From Viola odorata (lineage: Eukaryota; Streptophyta; Magnoliopsida; Malpighiales; Violaceae), in assembly GCA_963691705.1 (NCBI GenBank), contig OY829541.1, forward strand, positions 12,642,564-12,706,563: a stretch of 64,000 nucleotides of DNA, in the 5' to 3' direction. Of the stretch, positions 44,677-54,924 are shown piece after piece; the stretch's first letter is position 1; each line of letters begins with the position of its first letter. The translations under genes and the position numbers were made by a program. Below the pieces are notes generated by a model that was not told where the DNA came from, searched no databases, and saw only the letters and a list, made by a program, of their open reading frames with translations.

Positions 44677-44720
44677 CCAGCTAGTAACCGAGCGGTTGAT
44701 ACCCGGTGAAGTTGAGCTGG
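44677..44720. repeat. Terminal hairpin after the T4 array
   Basis: CCAGCT (44677) pairs with AGCTGG (44715), enclosing AACCG-AG-CGGTT (44686-44697). T2 has CCAGC with GCTGG at 25342-25384, with a different inner pair. Confidence 0.65.
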
Positions 44721-45204
44721 AGAGATGTCTCTATCGCAACATGAAACTATACATGAAACTATGCACGACACAGATGGAAATAATAACCACTTTGTTCTTT
44801 GAAACATCACTAAAGAAATAATAATGCAGTGTTAATGCAGTGATAAATGCAGTATTGAACACAAGATGTGAAGAAATAATTTCCTGATTCCCAACGGAAA
44901 ATAGAGAATGCAAAGGCGCCACAGGAAAGCCTCCCTCGGAAAATGAGCCGCTATGAAACATTATGTCTGTAAAAGACAGAAATATTTTAGTAACCGCGGA
45001 TGGTGCGCAACGGTTAATTAACCGCATAAGGTAAGATAGCCACTTTATAATGATTCTGATAGCAAGGCTTACTAACTTCATTGTGACAGTAACATCACGA
45101 AACAAGACCAACAAAGAAAAAGTAGCGACTTAAAAGAAAGGTGATATCGTCAAAATAACAGAATATTCCCAACGGATGGATTAAGCCATCCTGGCAACAA
45201 AAAA
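44721..45204 (+). other. T4 3' untranslated region
   Basis: No gene seen between the terminal hairpin and the end of the antisense gene on the other strand. Confidence 0.45.
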
Positions 45205-46712
45205 TCAAGAGGCAAAGGGCAAAGTCCAAGAAGTAGCTGACGGGTCGTTCCCTCCTTGATTGGCGGCCCTCGCGCTGTAGAAATCTTCGTCAGACACCTG
45301 TGAAGACCTCTCCTCAAAAAAGGCAGAAAGAGTTTCAATTTGATCATCGTTCACCCCATGATGACGCATGAAGGTCTCTGTCACAAGCATTGCCCCCTCT
45401 CTCAGATACCAATGACATTTCTCGACAGAAAGGCTAAGATTGGCAGCCAATTCAGCATTCCGTTGCCTCTCTTGAGCTAGTGCAGCCTCTTCTCCAGAAA
45501 GGCGAGTGCTTAGAGCGATGCCTTTCTGCTTCTCCTCCTCCAGCGCGAGTTTGGCAACCTCTGCCTCTCGCTTGGTAGCGCTCGCCTCTTGTTTAGCAGC
45601 CTTCGCCTCCTGCTTGGAAGCTGTCATAGCATCCAAAAATCTATGACGCTTAGAAGATAGGGTATCTATTTCTCTTTGTTTCTCCGCCGCCTCCTTAGCG
45701 TTGGTTTCACCCATATAATGAGCATGGCAGAAGGAGAAAATCATTTGAGAGCGAAGAAAATCCATGCGTCCCTGATGACCCTTGGTGAAAAACGCATCCT
45801 TCTCCCTTTGGTACGACAATATTCGAGCCGCCAATAGAGATGTAGACGCAAGAACAGCCTCAGAGCTATCGGTCTCGGAAACTTGAAAAGCTTTCTCCCT
45901 AAGGCCACCCAGGTTAACGTGATGAGTAGGAAAGTTGGGAGGAACGTACGTAGTCACGCCAATCGTAAAGTCAGAACCAGAATTGTCCTTTGCGGCAGCA
46001 AGTGGGGACGAAGGAACAAAAAACATTGCAGGAGGAGAAGAAGGGCGGTCAGCAGTGCCCTCTAAGGTAGAAACAAAAGACTCACCACCACCGACTACCT
46101 CATAACCCAGCATCTCCGAGTTAAAACCTACAACACCAGAGGTAGAATGGATGAGAGAGTCAACAAAAGTGCGGATATCGACAGCAGGGCCAGCATCTTG
46201 AGGTTGTCCGGGAGGCGCGTCATTCCTTGTGACAGTTGTCAGGGATGGGTTAACACCAGATGATGACGGACTGCTATGAAGGTCATGGCGAATCTTCTTC
46301 CGCCTCTCGGCAAGCTCGCTCACAAAGGACATATCTTTGTGAGAAGGAGAATGAGGGGAAACATGGCCAACTCTTTAAGAAAAGGAAATGCAATGAGGAT
46401 GCAGCAAAAGAACGAAGAAATCAGGAACGGTAGCGAACAGATATACCTGGTCAGAAGGAGAAACCAAAGGAATCCCGGTAGGAATCCGACCAGCGGACAC
46501 TCTTGGAGAAGTGGTAGCCTGGGAAAGAGCAGGGGGTACGGCGGTTGCCTTTTTACTTCTTTTCCTTCTCGTAACGCGCACCCGCGAAGACGACGTTTGA
46601 GCAGCACTGGCAGTAGCGGCAACTCCCTGAGAAGGTGGCCGGACCAAAGTAACACCGATAACCCTACCTTCAGCAACAACAACAGCAGCGGCAGCTTGGG
46701 CCCTTCGCACTT
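45205..46712 (-). pseudogene. Antisense gene of T4 (A3-like), C-terminal two thirds
   Basis: On the minus strand, 46712 to about 46447 encodes an Ala/Val-rich and basic stretch (VTRRKRSKKATA) like A3 exon 2, following RRAQ shared with A3. The next part, 46332-45205, is open for 375 codons: Ser/Pro-rich, then a long coiled coil with Lys-Gln-Glu-Ala heptads (about 45690-45490), then EKCHWYLREGAMLVTETFMRHHG (in part) and SDEDFYSARA, matching the A3 end in T2 and T3. A donor-like CAG-GTATAT at 46446 suggests an intron between the two parts, but the reading phase does not fit the nearest acceptor at 46335, so I leave it open. The Transposase_28-like domain is missing because the copy is cut at 46712. 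Confidence 0.65.
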
Positions 46713-46894
46713 TTGGACAAGGGGTCATGAAGCCGCTAACCCACCTCAGGAACCTTAACGGAATAGCCAGGGGGATAGAAGATACCATGATTCTTCAACT
46801 TAACCTTCAGAATTGTTTCACAAGTGAAAAGACTAGGTGTTCTCTCGACTTCTAAATCTATAGGCCTCTGAAAACTCTTGGGATCTCTAGTCAT
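46713..46894 (-). pseudogene. N-terminal fragment of antisense gene A2
   Basis: On the minus strand it starts at ATG 46894 (MTRDPKSFQRPIDLEVERTP) and reads HGIFYPPGYSVKVPEV, a stop, then RLHDPLSK, where it joins T4 out of frame. It confirms the A2 start in T2, where the Gln codon has become a stop. Confidence 0.7.
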
Positions 46895-47401
46895 ACGCAT
46901 AATGAACCAATGAGAAGAAAATCTGAGGAAGATGGAGCAAAATACATGGAATAAGAAAGCAGTGAGTAGATCACCGGCGCTGACGAGCGGTTGAAGAAAC
47001 TTTCCTCGAGTAGAAAAATAAGCAGAAGAGAGAGAAGGATGGGGAAGAATTTTGAAGCGCGAGCAAAAGTGTTACAAGAGAACAGTTATCCCCTTTAAAA
47101 GGTTAAACTTGAGGATCGAACAGCCTGTAAAAATGAGACACGTACAAAGCGGAAAATGACACGTGGAAAAACCTCAGAAAGATATTTATGGCTAAGCATT
47201 TATATCTTCGAAGGGAGACAGTTACTGACGGGAAGTTGAAAAAATGGTTACATCGAGTGGCAATCAACCTCACAGCGATAATCGACCAACATTTGGGGAG
47301 TTAACACGGGAGGGTGACTAAGAAAGGAGAAAAATGAAAAGTGTTATTTATTCATTTCATAAAGGCCATACGACATCTACAAAAAAACACAGCGTGCAGA
47401 A
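46895..47401. other. Spacer between A2 fragment and A1 homologue
   Basis: No gene seen. It is colinear with 31362-31869 of T2 at several percent divergence. Confidence 0.45.
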
Positions 47402-47827
47402 TTAATCATCGTCGGGCCAATAGGAAGACCAATAGCAGTATTCCTCATCCGAAAATGGAAACTCCTCATCAACAAACGGGAAAGGTTCCTCAATGTCCCT
47501 CTCCTGACCCAGCTTTAACGAGCTTGACTCTCCCTTGGCAGCAGAAGTCGCGATATCAACACCGATATCACTAGCAGAACTCCTTTCCATGAAATGGTCA
47601 ATGTGAGGAAATAGTTCGTCACCCCTCTGGATAGGAGGGACATAGAAATGAGGAGACGGGTCGACCGTCTTCGAAGTTCTTCTCTTCTTCGACCTCTTAT
47701 GACTTTTACGGTGAGGTAACCGCCTCTTCAGGCATGATGGCGAAGGAGGGTTATCAGAATCCGGTGAAGTCGGAGGAGTTAGGAGAGAGCCGCGTTCAGC
47801 AATGTCTAAAGAGTATGAATCGGCCAT
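47402..47827 (-). CDS. Antisense gene A1, second copy
   Basis: It is open from ATG 47827 (MADSYSLDIAERGS) to 47402, 141 codons, with the same Pro/Ser-rich start, KRSKKRR block and acidic WPDDD end as the T2 copy. It has a four-residue insertion (Trp-Ser-Ser-Tyr type) near the C-terminus. Most differences between the copies keep the reading frame. The family is unknown. Confidence 0.55.
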   Translation of the reverse strand: MADSYSLDIAERGSLLTPPTSPDSDNPPSPSCLKRRLPHRKSHKRSKKRRTSKTVDPSPHFYVPPIQRGDELFPHIDHFMERSSASDIGVDIATSAAKGESSSLKLGQERDIEEPFPFVDEEFPFSDEEYCYWSSYWPDDD

Positions 47828-48276
47828 GAAACCACAAGTGATTTTAATAGAAAAATGTGAAGAAGAAGATGGGGAGGCTTTCCCATCTTCTCGCACGACT
47901 TTTGAGAGAATTGATACGTTTTGAAAAAAATGATCTTAATTGCAGAATTGGATCTTGTGAGCACGCCTCTTGGAATTTCTCACTGATCGAGAGACACCAA
48001 AAAACTACCCAATCAGTTGATACTAAAGAGGCGGCGTGAAATTAATGCAGAACGGTTCGCGAGGATAACTGTTACCGAAGTCCAACCAATGGCGGACTCA
48101 TTTTTAGTTGGGCTGATGTGGCACTCAACTGAAACGTTAACGGGCACGTTGCGGAAAGAAAGAAGAAAAACGTGAGATGACGAAAAGATTCTTTATTTTA
48201 TGGCCTAACGGCCTAAAAGCATACATCCGCTTACATACAAAAGAAAATGCGGGGAAGCGACGATAGCAACAGGCGG
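47828..48276. other. Spacer upstream of A1 copy
   Basis: The part to about 48085 matches T2. Beyond that the sequence is not found elsewhere in the window. No gene seen. Confidence 0.4.
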
Positions 48277-48652
48277 TCAAGCATTGGACCCGACGTCGTC
48301 CTCCCCCGGAACAGTGGGAATCTCCCTCAGCGCATCTGCAACAGAGGTCAGCCTAGAAGAGCAAACCCTCATCCCCTTCAGGCAGCAAGACAGTAGGTCC
48401 TTCCTGTGCTGTAGCATGGTGGTGACCACCTGGATGTAGGAAACGGTGGCGGCCAACTTTGTCACACTCTCCAGAGGACTGAAGTCCACCAGAGAAGTAT
48501 CTCTAGAATAGAGGGGTCATCATCCTCTATATCTCTAGAATGTCCTCGGAGGTCTTGGTCATCATCCTCTCCAAAAAGCCAATATCACCCTCGGTCAGGT
48601 TCTTTAGAGTGTGGGCTTTGGAAATCAAGAAATTTCTGGTCAGTTCGTCCAT
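48277..48652 (-). pseudogene. Antisense ORF A0, small helical protein, frame broken
   Basis: On the minus strand it starts at ATG 48652 (MDELTRNFLISKAHTLKNLT) and reads a helical stretch to a stop near 48530. After a local duplication (ATCTCTAGAAT at about 48500 and 48531) it continues in another frame as VDFSPLESVTKLAATVSYIQ and ends PGEDDVGSNA at 48277. I recognise no family. It lies between A1 and the LTR-like start, so it would be the last antisense ORF of the Tat 3' zone. Confidence 0.4.
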
Positions 48653-48864
48653 AGAGAAAATGTTGAGACAAGTATGAAGAAAAAGTCTAAATTTTTGCAC
48701 GGTGAAAAATTCAATTTATAAGCCCCAAGATACGACAGTTTGAAAAGACATGTTCCTCGAAAACCGCGCTACCCTGTCACCTCGAGGAACCGTCAAGCAT
48801 GACACGGAAACGAATGAGAGGCATTAACCCTTGGTAAATACTCGGGCTCATTTTCAGTTGGGCT
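48653..48864. other. Spacer before LTR-like fragment
   Basis: No gene seen. It ends with GGCTCATTTTCAGTTGGGCTTA just before TGATAACAATA; a similar GACTCATTTTTAGTTGGGCTGA occurs near 48092. Confidence 0.35.
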
Positions 48865-48988
48865 TATGATAACAATAGAGACCATTTCAGGGGCGTTATC
48901 GTCCTTACACCCTGTGTTGAGGCATGAAAGGAGGAAGATCTTGGTTGGTTTGAGGGCTAAGGCCGAGACATATAACGAAAGTGAGAAC
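48865..48988 (+). repeat. Possible start of a diverged Tat 3' LTR
   Basis: TGATAACAATA at 48865 matches the first 11 bases of the T1 and T4 LTRs, and looser similarity continues (GGGCGTTATCGTCC against GGGTATTTTCGTCT). The Athila element then interrupts. It is too diverged to be the partner of the T4 LTR. Confidence 0.4.
48984..48988. repeat. Target-site duplication AGAAC, left side
   Basis: Five bases directly before the Athila 5' LTR, matched by 60342-60346 after the 3' LTR. Confidence 0.93.
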
Positions 48989-50682
48989 TGATAGCATGTT
49001 TTTATGCACATTTTTCTTCCCATTTTCTCACCCATTTAAGGCATGATTCTGCTAATTTACCCTTGTTTTCATTACTTTTGCAGATTTAGGCCTAACATGG
49101 GAGTTTATGCGAAAAGAAGCATTTTGGGGGCATTTTGTGCAGTTTTGAGCTTCAAGACCCAGAGTCGAGGTCCCGAGTCCAAAGCAGCATTCAAGGTCCC
49201 GAATCGGATTCCCCATTCGGGACCCCGAAGGGCGAAGAATGACATTTCCACGTGTCATCTCGCTAGAGCTTCCATGTGCCTCCTCTGACACTGTTCCTGC
49301 AGGCTGCACTGACAAACAAATACCTACCGTTCTGAACAAGTTAGCCCTTGAGCCCAGTCCAGACCTGCCAAAGCTGGGAAAATCAGAGAGCTTTATGCTT
49401 TTCCAGCTTTGTGCTTTAAGGAGCATGGATCCACTTCTTTAGGCTTTCAATTAATGCATGTTGTCCCTAGTTTTAGGCTGAAGATATTTTGTGCTTCGAG
49501 CTCTACTATATAAAGGGCATCTAAGATTAGTTTAGATCTTTTTTTATCTATCTCTTACCATCTATTACTATTTAGTCACTTAATATAAATTTCCTTAGAC
49601 TTCTCTCTAGTTTCTCTCTCTAGTTCTTGTTAGCTCATCTTCAACCTTGCCGCCAGGCTTTAAATGGATTTTTAGTAACAAAGTTTTCTTCCTTTAATCT
49701 ATTTATTTACTTATTATGCTTTCTTCAATTATTATTTGTTTAATTTCGAGTATGAGTAGCTAAATCTTTAATTCTTAGCAAGGGTGATTCGAGGGTTGCA
49801 AGGGCAGATTCGAGGCCTAAATACGCTTAATACATTCTTGATGCCATATTCAATTATTCATCGTTTTAATTACATCTTTGCATGATTTAAATTGAGGTCT
49901 GATCAGCTGATAATTATCTTGTGTAAATGCTGCCATTTATTTGATGAATACGGAAGGAAAATTGCATAAAATAAGTAGGCATCTGTTTAGTCTTGACTGC
50001 GCTGAAGTGGTCTCGAATAGATAGGGTGGGTAGTTGATTAGAGCAAGGTCACGAGCCTGACAAACTGAGGGACTCATAGCTCTAGATCTGTCTTTTCTTA
50101 GCTTCATGGGCAGTTTGAGTATGGCCCTCCCGCATTCATGCCTGGAGGGATGACAAATTGTCAAGACTACCTCATATGTGGAAACAGGGGGTAGTTTCTC
50201 TTAAGAGAAAAGTAGGGAATATCCGAGGAATCTGGTCCCCATGTGATTTCTATGATGTCTTGAATAGAATACCCTTGAGCCGACGACAATCTGGTCCCGA
50301 ACGTAACCCAAGAATACCTTTGCTGAGAATCTCCCTATAATCGATTATCTGTGTTCATTTCTCCTCTGTTTATTTATTTCTGGATTTATTGGATAATTGC
50401 TTTATTTTACCATTCGGGACTTCGAACGTGACATTCGAGACCCCAAATACTGCTTTCCTAGATAGGAATTGTTAGCTCCCAGAATCTTCCTTGGCTGACT
50501 TGTTCAGCCAAGCAAAACCCCCTCCTGATTGTTACTTTTTGTGCATTTCACCCCCGAATCCATTCAAGGCCTTAGATCAGTCTCTCACAATCCCTGTGTT
50601 CGACCCTGACTACTACTGTACACATTATCTCTTGTGCACACACATTTTTGGGCATTATAAATCTTCATTTGACTGACGATCA
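48989..50682 (+). repeat. Athila 5' LTR, 1694 bp
   Basis: TGATAGCATG...GACGATCA, with a TATA box at 49507-49514. It is the diverged partner of 58648-60341. Confidence 0.95.
49507..49514 (+). promoter_or_regulatory. TATA box of Athila 5' LTR
   Basis: TATATAAA in CTACTATATAAAGGGC, conserved in all three LTR copies. Confidence 0.72.
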
Positions 50683-50685
50683 AAT

Positions 50686-50705
50686 TGGCGTCGTTGCCGG
50701 GGATT
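50686..50705 (+). promoter_or_regulatory. Primer-binding site, tRNA-Asp type
   Basis: TGGCGTCGTTGCCGGGGATT starts three bases after the LTR. It has one change (C to T at the sixth base) from the usual Athila site. Confidence 0.88.
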
Positions 50706-50737
50706 GTTTCAAGACTGATTTAATTTTCTTGTTTGTA

Positions 50738-51549
50738 TGACCAGGAGATCTGCACCCGAATTACTGCCCCTTGATCACGAGCTAGGAAGAACTGAACGAG
50801 GCCTTCGGCGACTGGCACGAGGAGATTCGAATCCTTGTGCTCGGGACCTCGAACGTCTTTTCGACCTAGAAGACTATCCAGGCCCCGAGAACTTGCCCCC
50901 GGTCCATCTAGAAGGACCTGACATGGATAATCACGGCCCCGAAGGGAATAATGTTCCACCACTCCCCCCACCGATCCAGAGCATCGATGAGTTCAATGCC
51001 GCCCCCGAGGCCCCGACTAGTTGAATTGTTTGGCCAGTGGTCCCGAACGACTGAGAACTCAAGTCTGCAACCATGCATCATTTGCCCCTCTTCCGAGGAT
51101 TGGCCAAGGAGAACCCCCATCGCCACCTCCAGCAGCTACACTCCATTTGCGACGCCATGAAGCCCCACAACGTTACTGTCGAGCATGCCAAACTCTGTGC
51201 CTTTATGTGGTCCCTCAAGGACGACGCTCTTGACTGGTTCTATGACTTGCAGCCGCAATCCATCAATTCATGGGCCGAGATGTCCAAGGCTTTCACGGAC
51301 AAATATTACCCCGTGTCTATAGCAATGGTAACCCGAAAGCAGCTTGTGTCCATTCTCCAAAACGATTCGGAGGACCTTGAGCAATACTATGAGCGGTTCA
51401 AAAAGATGCAAGCCTTGGGCCCCTCGCATAATCTGTCCGAACATGCCCTCATGCAATACTTTTGCAAAGGCCTTAACGGTCGAGATAAATCCTTGTTGAA
51501 CGCTGCTGCTAATGGTTCCATTACAAGACTTACTCCCACTGCCGCCAAG
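50738..51549 (+). pseudogene. gag: Athila gag, 3' part replaced
   Basis: The ATG at 50738 (MTRRSAPELLPLDHEL) lies 32 bases after the primer-binding site. The frame has a stop near 51022 and a frame change near 51050; the gag core then reads MHHLPLFRGLAKENPHRHL, KYYPVSIAMVTRKQLVSIL, LEQYYERFKKMQ and LTPTAAK at 51549. There the match to the other Athila gag (LTPSAAKATIELM) ends and foreign AT-rich sequence begins. The CCHC knuckle is lost. Confidence 0.88.
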
Positions 51550-52837
51550 TATATTATTTGAGTTTTAAATTAAACTCTTTACTTTTTCGATTGAAAAAAT
51601 CAATTTTAACATTAATATAAAATCAACGGTTACAATAGTTAAGACAATTAAAAAAATTTGGCATCCTAATTATGTTTTTTTACAATAGTTTATAATTTAA
51701 TGTCAATGTAACTTTTGAATTCTATTCTATATAGTTTTATGTATGCCTAATACATTTTTGAAAAAAAATTGACATCTAAAAAGTATGATGACTAAAAAGA
51801 TACCACGATCACTCTCTTTTTTTTCCTTAAATTCTTAAAAGATACCACTAAAAAGTTTCGAAACCTTTGTATAAGGGGCAGAGAGAGGGAGACTGGTGGG
51901 CTCCGGCCCCATAATTTTTTTTTTCAAAAAAATCATTACAGTCCCTAAAGTTTTAGACTTTTTAAGATAATCCTATTTTATTTGTTAAAAAACTATATTT
52001 TGCTCCTTAATTGATTAAAAGTTCCTAATGTTGTCTTTGAATTTTTAGATTTTGTTATTAATCATACTTTTAGTTATGCAAAATTTATATATTTAGTCCT
52101 CAAAAACTAGTTAAACTTTATGAATGATTTAAAATTCAAGTTAATTTTTTAATATTAAACAAACAAACAAATAAATATTATATATGTCATTTTTATATTA
52201 GAGAATAAAAAAATAAAAAGAAAATCTATATAGTACTATGTATCCTAACAAAAATTGGTTTAGTTTCGCTCCTAACTTTACCCCCCTAATTTTTTTCTTA
52301 GCTCCTCCCCTACTTTGTATAATATAAAAATTGTTGCGCCTTCCTTCTCGTACTTTGTAGAAAGTATTATTAAAGTAAATATTAATTAAAAAAACTTATG
52401 TAATTTAATTTAATAAAGTGATAAAAAACAATAAATTATGATTTCAAGCAAACCACATGAATACTTTACTTTGAGGAGGGAGGAACATAGGAGACTCGAA
52501 TTTGATAATTCTAGGGCTCATGGTCTCTCCTATTGTAGTGAGCTGCAATGCACAAACCCAAACCACAAGGACCATGGTTGTAGCTCCTACTGCCCACAAT
52601 CTGGCGACCAGAAATGACCTTGATACCCCAAAACTCTTCTGCTTCTCACCATAATTCATTGATCCAATCATCTCAATATTCTTCATCAGCTTCTCCCCTT
52701 TGGTCCCTCCATTTACATTGTTGAACTCCATCTTGGTCCCTACTAGTTTTCCCTTCACATCTACATCCCTAAACTCACGATCACTCTCCTGCAAATATTG
52801 ACCAGCCTTCCCATTCTCCATTTTCCACCGACCGCCA
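51550..52837 (-). other. Foreign 1.29-kb insert: captured genomic DNA
   Basis: Neither end matches Athila, Tat or their LTRs. The left 0.9 kb (51550-52469) is strongly AT-rich and has no ORF. The right part carries an antisense exon (52470-52821). On the minus strand the order is exon, splice donor, AT-rich sequence, as in a plant gene with the start of its first intron. Confidence 0.75.
52470..52821 (-). pseudogene. Captured first exon, probable plant O-fucosyltransferase family protein
   Basis: On the minus strand ATG 52821 opens 117 codons with no stop: a charged N-terminus, then a membrane segment at about residues 73-95 (ARLWAVGATTMVLVVWVCAL), then QLTTIGETMSPR and FLPPQ. A type II signal-anchor followed by a short stem ending in Leu-Pro-Pro is what I recall for plant O-fucosyltransferase family proteins, whose next exon begins with Arg-Val-Tyr. 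A splice donor, A-GTAAAGTA, follows FLPPQ in phase 1; an A carried over would allow an Arg codon. No catalytic part is present, so it is a non-functional fragment. Family assignment is from memory of the pattern. Confidence 0.5.
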
Positions 52838-54236
52838 AGAGTTCAACCTTGCTATCAAGGACAAAAAGGGGACCGAGAATTGCGTGGCAGACCACCTCAG
52901 TAGGCTCCCGAACCAAGAAGATGACTTCCAAGTAGCCATTCGGGAGACCTTCTCAGATGAGCATTTGTGCTTAGTTGACATCGCAAAATTCCCTTGGTTC
53001 ACAGACATAGCTAATTTTTGTGCCACTGGTGCACTTCCAGTCAAGGCCTCGAGTGCGGAACACAACCGGATCCACAAGCAAGCCAAGTTCTACGTTTGGG
53101 ACAACCCCTACTTATGGAAGCACTGTTCAGACCAGATTGTTAGGCGCTGTGTCACCATGGATGAGGTCCCATCAATCCTCAAGGTCCTGGAAGCCGGTCT
53201 TTATTGGCCTTCAATCTTCAAAGACAGTTATCTATTTTGCGCAACCTGCCCTCGATGCCAAGCCATGGGAAACATCGGAGCTAGAAACCAAATGCCCCTG
53301 ACCAGCATCCTTGTGTGCGAAATCTTCGATATTTGGGGCATTGACTTCATGGGACCGTTCCCGAATTCATTCCGGGCATACATACATCCTGCTCGCAGTG
53401 GACTATGTCTCCAAATGGATTGAGGCCAAGGCCACCAAAATAGACGATTCACGAGTGGTTGCTGATTTTCTCCGGACCCACATCTTTAACCGATTCGGGA
53501 CCCCTCGAGCTCTCATCAGTGATCGGGGGACTCATTTTTGCAATCGGACAGTCGCTTCATTACTTAATAAGTATGGAGTGACTCATCGAGTATCCACAGC
53601 TTACCACCCCCAAACCAATGGACAAGCTGAGGTCTCGAATCGGGAGATCAAGGCTATTCTCGAGAAGACCGTGAATCAGTTAAGGAAAGACTGGAGCCTC
53701 AAGCTAGGAGACGCGCTATGGGCCTATCGTACTGCATTCAAGACCCCAATCGGCATGTTTATCGGTTGGTCTACGGCAAGCCGTGTCACCTTCCAGTCGA
53801 GATTGAACACAAGGCCTTTTGGGCAATCAAGAAAGTCAACATGGACTTAAACTTGGCCGGGAAAGACCGATGTTTGCAAATACAAGAGCTTGAAGAACTT
53901 CGGGGGGATGCCTATGAAAATTCAATGATCTACAAGGGCAAGACCAAGGCCCAGCATGACAAACATCTCGTAGTCAAGAACTTCACTGTTGGGCAGAAAG
54001 TTTTGCTATACAACTCAAGACTACGAATTTTCTCGGGAAAACTCAAATCCAAATGGACGGGACCATATCAAATCACAGCAGTGTTTGATCATGGGGCTGT
54101 TGAAATCCAGAATCTGAACAATGGGGAGCCATTCAAGGTGAACGGTCATCGGCTGAAACCCTTCTATGAAGGATTCAAGCCCTCGACTGCCGAAGAAGCA
54201 AGGTTCGAGGACCCAGCAACCAACGCCCCCGAATGA
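52838..54236 (+). pseudogene. pol: Athila pol, RNase H end and integrase
   Basis: It opens in the RNase H C-terminus (QEFNLAIKDKKGTENCVADH in part, near 52840-52900). Integrase reads MDEVPSILK near 53158, where about 16 residues with the two His of the zinc finger are deleted (SILK joins VLEAGLYWP directly), then CATCPRCQ. A frameshift near 53373 in PNSF-GH breaks the core; Asp in [10 protein letters not shown], Asp in ISDRGTHF and Glu in TNGQAEVSN are still visible. A second small deletion near 53757 (PIGM joined to VYRLVYGK) shifts frame again. The end, [13 protein letters not shown], stops at 54236. Confidence 0.88.
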
Positions 54237-54924
54237 AGCAACAACGTCTAGGCCTAGACGATAATCAAGGCCAAGTGTGGGGACAACCCCCGAATTTCTA
54301 ACCCTCTCTCTTTAATTTCCCTATCCTTAAATTTCGAATTCGACATTCTTTTTCTCTCTTCCCCATGCGTATTTCTTATCTTCCCTAGGTAGTCTTATTT
54401 AATTTTGTCTATTCTTATTCCCCTTTGTCCCTTGGTTTTTATCTTTATTAGAGTCAACTCTAGCTTTTCAAAATTTTTACATGCACTTTTTATGTTACCT
54501 AGGTGAAATTTAAATTTTCTTTGTCTTCTTTCCCTTTCATTTAATTCCTTTGTCTCTCTCTCTCCAATTTAATGTCTTGTCCCCTACTTTATTAACCCCT
54601 ATTTAATTCTTTTGATTTTATTCCTCTCTCTCCTATTTTCAAATCCTAAAAGCTGATTTGCTTTCCCCGAATCCCGTGCAGGTGCAGGCGCACGCTGCCC
54701 TTGGCACTTCGCCTCCTCTCCCATCGCGACACGTGGCGGACGAAGCCCAAGGAGATCAACTCCCACCTCTCTTCACCTTTCCACGTCCTCCAACCCACTC
54801 ACCCACGCCACCTAACCGTCAGCCCCATCCGTTACCCAACCAAAACCCTTTCATCTTTCCCAATCAATCAAAACATCAAATTTCTTTCCCTTCTTCCCAA
54901 ACACAAAAACCTCTCTTCTTCCTC
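54237..54924 (+). other. Spacer before the extra ORF, with likely splice acceptor
   Basis: There is an AAGTGTGGGGA block at 54273-54283, then a pyrimidine-rich stretch (about 54295-54650), then CCCGTGCAG-GTGCAG near 54681, which looks like a 3' splice site. In Athila-type elements an internal ORF after pol is thought to be expressed from a spliced message, which fits. No gene of its own. Confidence 0.5.

Larger units (their letters stand above)
37752..46712 (+). mobile_element. Tat-lineage copy T4 with 5' LTR, 3' LTR missing
   Basis: A 560-bp 5' LTR begins exactly at TG in T3 (37752). It is followed by primer-binding site, gag, pol to 44203, a four-unit stem-loop array and an antisense gene up to a junction at about 46712, where T2-like A2 sequence resumes. 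No matching 3' LTR is present. It has the best-kept RT, both RNase H domains and integrase in the window. Confidence 0.88.
46713..48988 (+). mobile_element. 3' tail of a T2-like Tat copy (probably the rest of T3)
   Basis: From about 46713 the sequence matches T2 31160-32588: A2 N-terminus, spacer and A1. It then goes beyond the T2 junction to a further antisense ORF and an LTR-like start at 48865, ending at the Athila target duplication. It may be the rest of T3, split by T4, with the A3-A2 interval lost. Confidence 0.7.

Noticed and set aside
46335..46446. Intron in the T4 antisense gene
   Set aside because: The donor CAG-GTATAT looks good, but the nearest acceptor gives the wrong reading phase. 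Kept only as a possibility in the gene entry.
37752..48988. T4 as a full-length element ending in the LTR-like sequence at 48865
   Set aside because: LTRs of one element start identical; these share only the first bases and loose similarity, and T2-like sequence begins at 46713.
50686..50705. tRNA-Asp gene
   Set aside because: Only the 3'-end complement is present, directly after an LTR. It is a primer-binding site.
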